The notes under the pieces are model-generated. The model searched no databases. It saw only the letters and a list, made by a program, of their open reading frames with translations, and had not been told where the DNA came from. Shown here in pieces: positions 27,218-34,509 of a stretch of 64,000 nt of DNA. Origin of the DNA: CADEEL01 sp050246475 (GTDB lineage: Bacteria; Pseudomonadota; Alphaproteobacteria; Caulobacterales; Aquidulcibacteraceae). How positions within the stretch are numbered: the stretch's first letter is position 1; every line of letters begins with the position of its first letter. The position numbers and the translations under genes were made by a program. The stretch spans positions 96,530-160,529 of the forward strand of contig JBFWVZ010000006.1 of NCBI GenBank assembly GCA_050246475.1, written 5' to 3'.

Positions 27218-27949
27218 ATGCGTAAATTGGCGTTGGCCGCCGCGACCGGCGCGTTGCTCTTGGCCGCGTCTCCCGCGGGGGCTCAGGTTGCGGTCCAGCC
27301 GCATCCCGGTCTGGTCGCCATCGAAGGCGCGCTGCTCACCGTCTCGGCTGAAGCGCGCGTCGATGCCGCGCCCGATTTGGCCACCATCAATCTGGGCGTG
27401 ACGACAGAGGGCCAAACCGCCCAGGCCGCTATGCAGGCAAACGCGCAGCGCATGACGGGCCTCATGGCCGCGCTTCGCCGCGCCGGCGTCGCCGAGCGCG
27501 ACGTGCAGACCTCCAACATCTCGATCAACCCGCAATACGTGTACGGGGAGGGCGTGCCCCCGCGCATCACCGGCTACCAGGCCTCCAACCAGGTCACGGT
27601 CCGCGTGCGCGATCTCGCCAATCTCGGCCGCACCATCGATTCAACGGTGGCGGCGGGAGGCAACACCATCAACGGCGTTTCCTTCTCGATCGACGATCCC
27701 GAGCCGCAGCTCAACGAAGCCCGCACCCGCGCGATGACGCGCGCGCGCGAACGCGCCGATCTCTACGCGCGCGCCGCCAACATGCGCGTCCACCGCATCG
27801 TCTCCATTTCGGAAGGCTACAACGTCCCGCCGCCGATCCCGATGCCGATGATGATGCGCTCGGAAGCCGCCAACGATGCATCCTCGCCCATTTCGCCCGG
27901 CGAAGTCCGCACCACGGCGAACGTCACGGTCGTCTTCGAACTGCGCTAA
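27218..27949 (+). CDS. SIMPL-domain (DUF541) periplasmic protein
   Basis: A 243-residue exported protein with a clear signal peptide (MRKLALAAATGALLLAASPA, cleavage after GAQ region). The SIMPL domain is recognisable: LLTVSAEARVDAAPDLATIN, LGVTTEGQTAQAAMQANAQR, VTVRVRDLANLGRTIDSTV and a conserved NEARTRAMTRARERADLYAR helix. SIMPL proteins form periplasmic oligomers of unclear role, some linked to oxidative stress. The Shine-Dalgarno AAAAGGAGG is excellent. A second paralogue is at 47202-47963. Confidence 0.93.
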   Translation: MRKLALAAATGALLLAASPAGAQVAVQPHPGLVAIEGALLTVSAEARVDAAPDLATINLGVTTEGQTAQAAMQANAQRMTGLMAALRRAGVAERDVQTSNISINPQYVYGEGVPPRITGYQASNQVTVRVRDLANLGRTIDSTVAAGGNTINGVSFSIDDPEPQLNEARTRAMTRARERADLYARAANMRVHRIVSISEGYNVPPPIPMPMMMRSEAANDASSPISPGEVRTTANVTVVFELR

Positions 27950-27961
27950 GCAGAAAGCGCC

Positions 27962-28005
27962 CCGACCGCCCCTCGATGGGGCGGTCGGTCACGCGCAGCG
28001 TGACC
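27962..28005 (+). terminator. Two overlapping hairpins after the SIMPL gene
   Basis: An 11-bp perfect stem (27962-27972 with 27978-27988, loop TCGAT) is followed immediately by an 8-bp stem (27987-27994 with 27998-28005, loop GCA) that shares two bases with it. There is no T-run, so this may be a Rho-type or processing structure, or a copy of a dispersed intergenic repeat, rather than a classic intrinsic terminator. Confidence 0.45.
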
Positions 28006-28050
28006 GGGTGGGGTGCGCCCGCCTCTCGCGACGACTTGGCTCGTGCGGCG

Positions 28051-28401
28051 CTACGCCGTGGCAAAAAGATAAACCGCAAAGAGCGCCGCAAACGCGCTGT
28101 CGATGATTGCTGCCGTGAGCGCGCGTGTCTTCGTGTAGCGCCCGCCCGATCCGAACACGAGGAGCGCGAAGAAGACCTTGCCCGTTCCTGAGATGATGAG
28201 CGCCGGCGCCCGCATGCTCACATCGACGAACGCGGCGTAGAGGAGGAAGAGCGCGCTCGCACAGATCAGGAAGCCCCAATTCCGAACCACAATCGTCGCC
28301 GCGGGCGATTCAAGACCTTCTCCAAACATCGAAGCAAACGTCGCCTTCGGCGCAAAGACCGCTTGCGCCATCGTGAGCGTCAAAAGCCCCGCGACCGGCA
28401 T
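28051..28401 (-). CDS. Small four-helix membrane protein, probably 5'-frameshifted
   Basis: The open frame from an ATG at 28401 gives 116 residues with three to four hydrophobic helices (MPVAGLLTLTMAQAVFAPKA, WGFLICASALFLLYAAFVDV, FFALLVFGS, FAALFAVYLFATA). I recognise no family. This ATG has no Shine-Dalgarno. A better start exists at 28435, after GGAGGG, in another frame: MALYTDKF. Removing one T from the TTTT run (about 28411-28414) would join them as MALYTDKFQWLMPVAG. So the intact gene is probably 28051-28435 with a one-base defect or sequencing error. Confidence 0.65.
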   Translation of the reverse strand: MPVAGLLTLTMAQAVFAPKATFASMFGEGLESPAATIVVRNWGFLICASALFLLYAAFVDVSMRAPALIISGTGKVFFALLVFGSGGRYTKTRALTAAIIDSAFAALFAVYLFATA

Positions 28402-28475
28402 CAGCCACTGAAAATTTGTCCGTGTACAGCGCCATGCCGCCCTCCCACCTTGAGCGGCAAACTATCAGCAAACGG

Positions 28476-29408
28476 CTAGAACGGCACCGGGCTCGCGAGC
28501 GGTTCGCCCGCGAAGAAGCGCCGCAGATTTTCCGCCACCATCCGCCCGGACGCAATGATCGAATCCCGCGTGCCGCCCGCAATGTGCGGCGTGAGCGTCA
28601 CGTTCGGCACATCCGCCCAGCGTTCGCCCGGCGTCGGCTCTTCCTCGAACACGTCGAGCCCCGCGCCATAAAGCGCACGCGCCTTCAACGCTGTTATCAG
28701 CGCGTCCTCATCCACGACAGAGCCGCGCGAGACGTTGACGAGAATGCCCTCCGCGCCCAGCGCGTCGATCACACGTGCATCGATGAGCTTCTCGGTTGAG
28801 GCGTCCGCACGAACGGCGACAGCAAGAATATCCGCCCACGCCGCGAGCGCCATCAAGTCGCTCTCGAACGAATAGGGCGCCTCCGCCTTCGCCCGCGGCC
28901 CGGTGTAGCGGATCTCCAAACCAAAGGCGGCAGCGCGCACAGCGATCGCTTGCCCGATCGCGCCCATCCCGACGATGCCGAGCTTGCGTCCTTTCAAGGA
29001 GCGCGGCCACACCAGGCCTTCGCGCCATTTTCCCGCGCGCGTCAGCGCATCGCCTTTGGCGATGTCGCGCGCCACCGAGATAAGCAAGCCCATCGCCACG
29101 TCCGCGACATCCTCGTGATTGATCGCCGGGCAATTCGTCAGCGCGATCCCGCGCGCCTTGAGCGCCGCGAGATCGACGCCGTCATAGCCGGCGCCAAACG
29201 CCGCGATGAGCTCCAGATGGCTTGCCGCGTCGAACACATCGCGCGGCAAGCCATGCGAGCCGATCACCACCGCCGCCCGCGCGCGCGGCGCTTCGGTCCT
29301 CAGAAAGTCCGCGCGCGACGCATCGTCGGGCGGAGAAACCACTTCATAATCCCCGAGCATCCGCTCAAGGCCCGCCATGCGCGGATGAGAAAGGACGACC
29401 GGCTTCAA
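28476..29408 (-). CDS. D-isomer-specific 2-hydroxyacid dehydrogenase
   Basis: A 310-residue NAD(P)-dependent dehydrogenase of the glyoxylate/hydroxypyruvate reductase type. It shows the Rossmann motif LGIVGMGAIGQAIAVRAAAF, the catalytic Arg in LVNVSRGSVVDEDALI, Glu in GAGLDVFEEEPTPGE and the His in TLTPHIAGGTRDS. The substrate is probably a small 2-oxoacid, not resolved. Its ATG overlaps the carA TGA (ATGA), so it is translated from the carA transcript. Confidence 0.94.
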   Translation of the reverse strand: MKPVVLSHPRMAGLERMLGDYEVVSPPDDASRADFLRTEAPRARAAVVIGSHGLPRDVFDAASHLELIAAFGAGYDGVDLAALKARGIALTNCPAINHEDVADVAMGLLISVARDIAKGDALTRAGKWREGLVWPRSLKGRKLGIVGMGAIGQAIAVRAAAFGLEIRYTGPRAKAEAPYSFESDLMALAAWADILAVAVRADASTEKLIDARVIDALGAEGILVNVSRGSVVDEDALITALKARALYGAGLDVFEEEPTPGERWADVPNVTLTPHIAGGTRDSIIASGRMVAENLRRFFAGEPLASPVPF

Positions 29409-30604
29409 GCCTTCTTCTTCCGCTTCGCCATCGCGTCCGCGAAGCGCTCGAAAAGATAGTGGCTGTCCTGCGGGCCGGGCGAGGCCTCCGGATGATACTG
29501 CACGGAGAAGACGGGCTTGCCCTCAACCTCAATTCCGCAATTCGATCCGTCGAACAGCGAAACGTGCGTCTCCTTCACGCCTTTGGGCAGCGTGTCGCGA
29601 TCGATCGCAAAGCCGTGGTTCATCGAGACGATTTCGACCTTGCCGGTCGCGTTGTCTTTGACGGGATGGTTCGCGCCATGATGGCCCTGCGCCATCTTCG
29701 TGGTCTTGGCGCCAAGCGCCAAGCCAAGCATCTGGTGCCCGAGGCATACGCCCATCACCGGCGTCCCGCTCTCCACGAGCTTCTTGATCTCCGGCGCCGC
29801 ATAAACGCCCGTCGCCGCCGGATCGCCAGGCCCGTTCGAAAGCAGCACGCCATCCGGCTTGTGCTTCAAAGCATCTTCCGCCGTCGCATTCGCCGGAAGC
29901 ACGATCGCTTCCGCGCCCACGTCCCCGAGCGCCCGCAGGATGTTCCGCTTCACGCCATAGTCGAACACGACGACTTTGAATTTCGGGTTGTTGATCTCTT
30001 CAACGCCCGCCGGCCAACGCCAACGCCCCTCGCGCACGACATAGCTTTGCGTGCAGCTCACATCCTTCGCGAGATCGAGCCCTTCAAGCCCACCCCACGC
30101 GGCCGCTTCCGCATGCAGCGCATCAATGTCGAGATTGCCTTTCGGATCGTGCGCGACGACGCCGTTGGGCATCCCATGTTCGCGGATGCGCCGCGTCAGC
30201 GCGCGCGTATCGATGCCCGCGAGCGCCACGACGTTGCGCTTCTTGAGCCACGCATCGAGCGGTTCGGCCGCGCGCCAGTTCGAGGGATCGGTCGGCGTCG
30301 CGCGGAAGATCGCGCCCCGCGCCGCGACGCTCGCGGCCGGCGAACTCGTTTCGACGTCTTCCGGATTGGCGCCGACATTGCCGATGTGCGGGAACGTGAA
30401 CGCGATGATCTGCGCGGCGTAGGAGGGGTCCGTCAGGATCTCCTGATAGCCCGTCATCGCCGTGTTGAAGCACACTTCCCCGACGGCGCTTCCCTCCGCG
30501 CCGATCCCCGCGCCCAGAAAAACGGTCCCGTCCGCCAGCACCAACGCGCCGGTCGCGGCCTTCGCGGCTCCATTCGTCTTCCGCGCGCCGCTTCTGGCCG
30601 CCAT
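29405..30604 (-). CDS. carA: Carbamoyl-phosphate synthase small subunit (glutaminase)
   Basis: A 399-residue protein that hydrolyses glutamine and passes ammonia to CarB. The N-terminal domain has LVLADGTVFLGAGIGAEGSA and GEVCFNTAMTGYQEILTDPS; the class I amidotransferase domain has the nucleophile Cys in GVCLGHQMLGLALGAKT and the His/Glu pair in FSVQYHPEASPGPQD. The ATG at 30604 follows GGAG; the in-frame extension to 30658 is unsupported. It is separated from carB by about 20 kb and overlaps the following dehydrogenase gene. Confidence 0.97.
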   Translation of the reverse strand: MAARSGARKTNGAAKAATGALVLADGTVFLGAGIGAEGSAVGEVCFNTAMTGYQEILTDPSYAAQIIAFTFPHIGNVGANPEDVETSSPAASVAARGAIFRATPTDPSNWRAAEPLDAWLKKRNVVALAGIDTRALTRRIREHGMPNGVVAHDPKGNLDIDALHAEAAAWGGLEGLDLAKDVSCTQSYVVREGRWRWPAGVEEINNPKFKVVVFDYGVKRNILRALGDVGAEAIVLPANATAEDALKHKPDGVLLSNGPGDPAATGVYAAPEIKKLVESGTPVMGVCLGHQMLGLALGAKTTKMAQGHHGANHPVKDNATGKVEIVSMNHGFAIDRDTLPKGVKETHVSLFDGSNCGIEVEGKPVFSVQYHPEASPGPQDSHYLFERFADAMAKRKKKA

Positions 30605-30656
30605 ACCGCTCTCCGGACAAACGGACGCGGAGATAGGTCGCGTCGCCCCCGATGTC

Positions 30657-30694
30657 AAAGAAAGGAAAGGGGCGGGCCGTTCTGGCCCGCCCCT
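30657..30694 (-). terminator. Intrinsic terminator of the autotransporter gene
   Basis: On the minus strand a perfect 11-bp GC-rich stem (arms 30694-30684 and 30678-30668, 5-base loop) is followed by a T-rich TTTCCTTTCTTT tract. It lies 28 bases after the autotransporter stop and upstream of carA. Confidence 0.8.
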
Positions 30695-30721
30695 CGAGTT
30701 CTTCAGGAGAATCCCGCCTCT

Positions 30722-33700
30722 TTAGAAGCGGTGGTTGAAGTTGAGCTGCAGCGATTGCGTCGAATAATCGTCGCGATCGAGCTCCGTCGACGCTTCGAGC
30801 GACAGCGATGTGTTAGGCCCGAACATGTAGGAGAGGCCGCCCGCGGCTGAGTACCATTCGCGGTCGAGCTCTTGGCTCATGCTGAAGCCGATCTCCGGCG
30901 CCGCGGCGAAGCGTGCGTAGAGATAGTCGCTGCCGTCGCCGATTTCGTTGACCGCCGCGAAGCGGCCATAAGCAGCGAACGGGCTCGCCCGGCCGTTGCG
31001 GATCGGCTGGTACGAGAATTCGAGCGCACTTTCGACGGTCATCGAGGTAAGCGAGCGCTCATCGACCAGCAGGTCAAAATCGCCGCCGCCGGATTCACGG
31101 TAGCCGTCGAAATTGAGATGCGAGTAGTTGAGCGTGATCGTCGGCGAGAGCGTCAGCCCGTTCATTGGGCGGAACGTGTAGCCGCCGCGGATGCCCGCGA
31201 GAGACTGCACCGCCCCTTGTGTGGACTCGACTTGCTGCAGAGGTCCGCCGGTGAGCAGCGAACGGTTCATCAGATAGTCCTGCTGCGCCACGCCGGCATA
31301 GGCGTCGGCGAACCAGCCGCCGTGCCACGCCGACGCGTAGGCCATCGCACCGTAGCCGGTGTGATCGAGCGGAGTCGCGTTCTCGTCACGGACGAGATAG
31401 CGCGAAACCGTGCTCGCCACGCCGATCGCGAAATGATCGCTGATGCGATAATCCGCGCCGATCGTCATTGAGGCCGTGCTCGCTTGCGAGAGCGACGCCG
31501 GGTTGAACCGGTCCCCTTGATAAGCCTCTTGGCCGACATCGTTGAGATCGCCTTGGCCCGCGAAGAAAAAGCCCAGCCGGTCGCCGGTGTCGACACGGCG
31601 TGGGCCGTCCTCGCGATAAGAGGCGCTCCACGGGTTGTCTTCTTCCTCGACCGTGCCGCTCAGCATCCGGTAGCCCGAGAGCAGGCTCCGCTCGCTGATG
31701 CCGCGCTGGCCCGCCCGCAATTCGGCCGTGCGTGCAAAAAGATCGCGCGTGAAGCCTTGCGAGTACGAGATCGCCAGCGGCATTTCGCTGAACACATGCG
31801 TCGGCGTCAGCGTCGGCAGGACAAAACCGAGCGTGTCGATCGGCACATTGTCGATCAGATCGAACACGCCCGCGACGGAACTGTAGTGGCCGTCGAACCG
31901 GAGCGAGTCGAGCGCCAGCGCGAGCGAACTCCATTGGCTCCCGTGGAAGAAGTCCCAAACTCTGCGCGCCGAAATGCGCAGATCGATCGAGTCCGCATCG
32001 GCGATTGTTTCGCCGAAGAGCAGCGTTCCCGAGCCGAGCGTGCGGTCGAAATTGCCGCTGATGCTGTCGGCGTGGACGACCGTGAAGCGGTCGCCGTAAC
32101 GCAGCCGCCGGCTTGAATCGACGAGCAGATTGCCCCGCATATCGACATGGCCTTCCACTTCCAGAAGGTCGGTCGAGTGCCGCCCGATCTGGAAGAGGAC
32201 GGTGCCGAGGCCGCTCTGCGCATAATCGCCGACGATCGTCAGCGTGCCGATGTCATTGCCGCCGGGCGAGACGACCCCAGCCGTGTTCGCGACCCCCGTC
32301 ATTGCGCGGATGGTTCCCTCGCCAGAGAGGATGCCGAACAGGATGTCGAACCCGAGCGTGTTAAACTCGCCGTCCACATTGAGCCTGCCCACATCCATGT
32401 AGGAGGTGAGGTTGGTTGTCAGCGACGCGTTCGAACGGATGTCCAGCCGCGAGCCGACGCCGCGGATGTTCAGCCGGTCGATCTCGATGTCGGCGTTGCG
32501 CAACGTGAGCGTGCCTGCATTGCGCAGGTTGACTTCGAAATAGCGCGTCGAGTTTTGCAGGCCCGGCGTGCCGTCGGTGTTGTCAGGCACGAAGTTCGTC
32601 GTGCCGGGCCCGGTGAGCGCGCCCGTGCCGACTTGCAGCAAGCCGCCCGTCAGCCAGTCCGCAGTATCTGGCGGCGGGGGCGGCGGCGGATTGTGGCGCC
32701 GTCCCTGTTCTTCGTGCAGAGGCGCTGGCATCGCTGCGGCAGCGGGCGCCGGTTCGGAATTGCCTTCGCCCGGCACGCACGTGCCAGTCCACGCGCACTC
32801 CGCGATCGGGACGGGGTTCGGATTGATCGTTCCGATGTTGTCGGTCGCATCGCTTGAGCCGAGCGCTGGGTCGTTCGGCAGTCTGTTGCGCAGATCGCCG
32901 TGCGAGTTGAGCACATAATAGAGCGGATCGATTTCCTGCACCCACGTGGTCGGATCGGTCCATTCGCGGTTGCCGCTCCGCGCCTGCACATACTTGTAGG
33001 GATTGTTGACGACGATTTGATCCCAGAACAGGAACAGCGGATTCCACCCACCGACGGTCCCGAAGTCAGAGAAATTCGGGAAGAACACGAAATTGTCGTC
33101 CGGGAAGTTGACGACGTCGTGAAAGAACCGCGACCCCTGGCTCAGCACGCCGAGCGAAACTTCGCGGCCATACGCGTCTGTGATGAGCGGCGAGCCGGAA
33201 TCGCCTGCCGCAGTAATCGCCTCGTTCGCCGTCGGCTCGTCCGGGAAGACGTTGAAATCGAACGTCGTCGTCACCCCCGGGTTAGTCGTAAGCAGATCTG
33301 CATCGAACGGCCGATTCTGCGGATCGTCGAAATCGATCCAGTAGAGATCCTGATAACTGAAGCCGGGTGGATTGAAGAGATCCGCGATGTTTTGCGGTTC
33401 TGTGCCGTTGTAGAGATCGCGCTCGCTGCCCAGGAAGCCAAGCATGTTGGTGGCGACGCGGCGGAAGAACGTCTCTTCGACGAGCGAGAGGCGGAACCCT
33501 GTGAGACCGTCGCCCGCTTGGCCGTAGCCGCCGATTGTCACCGGCACGAGCCGATCGACCGGTGAGAAGAGAAGGCCGATGCCGTTCTCGGCGTCGCGGC
33601 CAAGCAATTCTGTCGGCGTGTCGAACGCCGCGATCGCAATATCGGCCGGCAGGAAGGCGAACGAATTCGGATCCCACAGCGGGCCGAACCGCGAGCGCGG

Positions 33701-34177
33701 ATCGTACCAAACCATGGTCGACTCGACCATCGTGCGCCCGTCTCCTGGCGGTACGGCTGCGCCGACGCCGTCGGCGACGCGATACTGGAAGAGCCAATTG
33801 CGAAGATTGTCACGTCCGAGAAGCGGGTCGGTCGTGTAGCCGACGGAGGCACGGTCTCCCGGTCCGTTGTTGCCGTCATATTGATCGGGGTTGAGCCCAT
33901 CGACGCAGTGCGCGGCGAAGAGCACGGTGCGCGGATTGATCAGCAAACCGCTGCAGCTGCCGCCTGTTGCGCCGGTTTCGCTGCGAATGCCGATGCCGAC
34001 AAGGTAGGGCCGCGTGTTGTCCTCATCGACAACCTCTGACGGCGGAACGTCGTCGGGCGTGACGACAGCGTGCGCGCTGCCGCTGAACGCGATCCCTGTG
34101 AGGCCGAACAAAAGCGCAAACTTGATCGCCGCGCTTGTAAGCAAGCTATTGCGGCGAACGTTCTTCCCTTTAGCCAT
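30722..34177 (-). CDS. Autotransporter with trypsin-like serine protease passenger
   Basis: A 1151-residue secreted/outer-membrane protein. A long signal peptide (residues ~1-36, ending SGSAHA) precedes a chymotrypsin-fold passenger with the catalytic triad His90 (LFAAHCVDG), Asp179 (PADIAIAAFD) and Ser327 (AAGDSGSPLI). A Pro-rich spacer and a beta-helical region with autotransporter-like repeats (NIRGVGSRLDIRSNASLT, VDMRGNLLVDSSRRLRYG) lead to a C-terminal ~270-residue autotransporter barrel ending in Phe (LNFNHRF). The ATG at 34177 follows GAGGGG. Likely substrates are host or neighbour proteins, or self-release; unknown. Confidence 0.92.
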   Translation of the reverse strand: MAKGKNVRRNSLLTSAAIKFALLFGLTGIAFSGSAHAVVTPDDVPPSEVVDEDNTRPYLVGIGIRSETGATGGSCSGLLINPRTVLFAAHCVDGLNPDQYDGNNGPGDRASVGYTTDPLLGRDNLRNWLFQYRVADGVGAAVPPGDGRTMVESTMVWYDPRSRFGPLWDPNSFAFLPADIAIAAFDTPTELLGRDAENGIGLLFSPVDRLVPVTIGGYGQAGDGLTGFRLSLVEETFFRRVATNMLGFLGSERDLYNGTEPQNIADLFNPPGFSYQDLYWIDFDDPQNRPFDADLLTTNPGVTTTFDFNVFPDEPTANEAITAAGDSGSPLITDAYGREVSLGVLSQGSRFFHDVVNFPDDNFVFFPNFSDFGTVGGWNPLFLFWDQIVVNNPYKYVQARSGNREWTDPTTWVQEIDPLYYVLNSHGDLRNRLPNDPALGSSDATDNIGTINPNPVPIAECAWTGTCVPGEGNSEPAPAAAAMPAPLHEEQGRRHNPPPPPPPDTADWLTGGLLQVGTGALTGPGTTNFVPDNTDGTPGLQNSTRYFEVNLRNAGTLTLRNADIEIDRLNIRGVGSRLDIRSNASLTTNLTSYMDVGRLNVDGEFNTLGFDILFGILSGEGTIRAMTGVANTAGVVSPGGNDIGTLTIVGDYAQSGLGTVLFQIGRHSTDLLEVEGHVDMRGNLLVDSSRRLRYGDRFTVVHADSISGNFDRTLGSGTLLFGETIADADSIDLRISARRVWDFFHGSQWSSLALALDSLRFDGHYSSVAGVFDLIDNVPIDTLGFVLPTLTPTHVFSEMPLAISYSQGFTRDLFARTAELRAGQRGISERSLLSGYRMLSGTVEEEDNPWSASYREDGPRRVDTGDRLGFFFAGQGDLNDVGQEAYQGDRFNPASLSQASTASMTIGADYRISDHFAIGVASTVSRYLVRDENATPLDHTGYGAMAYASAWHGGWFADAYAGVAQQDYLMNRSLLTGGPLQQVESTQGAVQSLAGIRGGYTFRPMNGLTLSPTITLNYSHLNFDGYRESGGGDFDLLVDERSLTSMTVESALEFSYQPIRNGRASPFAAYGRFAAVNEIGDGSDYLYARFAAAPEIGFSMSQELDREWYSAAGGLSYMFGPNTSLSLEASTELDRDDYSTQSLQLNFNHRF

Positions 34178-34195
34178 AACCAAACCCCTCGCTTG

Positions 34196-34212
34196 TGACA
34201 GGCGTCCTGTCA
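34196..34212 (-). promoter_or_regulatory. Dyad in the autotransporter leader
   Basis: TGACAGG and CCTGTCA are perfect 7-bp inverted arms with a 3-base spacer, ending a few bases before the GAGGGG ribosome binding site of the autotransporter gene. It may act as an operator or as an mRNA hairpin near the ribosome binding site. Confidence 0.45.
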
Positions 34213-34316
34213 GCGGGGTGGTTCGCCGGAAAGCCGTTCTCGAGTTCCCTCGGGCGGCCTTCTAGCCCACCTCTCCTCGGACGCTTGAAGCCACGCTAGG
34301 CCCGTATCGCCCCGTT

Positions 34317-34351
34317 AACAATATGGCGCTCCCGCCACATTGTTGTTTTTT
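34317..34351 (+). terminator. Orphan intrinsic terminator on the plus strand
   Basis: A 12-position stem with one mismatch (34317-34328 with 34333-34344, 4-base loop) is followed by G and six T (34346-34351). It is a textbook intrinsic terminator, directional on the plus strand, but the nearest plus-strand protein gene upstream is many kilobases away. It could end an undetected small RNA or an antisense transcript from the 5' side of the autotransporter gene. Confidence 0.75.
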
Positions 34352-34509
34352 CGTCGTGCCTCTTGGTTGAACCGTCGCGCGCTTATCGCGCGTGCGGTGA
34401 ATCGCAGCCGCCGCCGCATCGTCGCCCCAAACATGAAGCGGAAGAAAGGCTGGCGGTTTTGCACGTCCTCCCGGCTTGGTAGGGTCGCCGCTCTTGCGAG
34501 GAGTTGAAA

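Larger units (their letters stand above)
34178..34509. other. Intergenic region between autotransporter and S9-like lipoprotein
   Basis: This 332-base divergent region holds no protein-coding gene I can support. It contains the autotransporter leader with a 7-bp dyad (34196-34212), a strong plus-strand terminator (34317-34351) with no coding gene in front of it, and the promoter region of the downstream S9-like gene with GAGGAG before its ATG. Confidence 0.6.
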
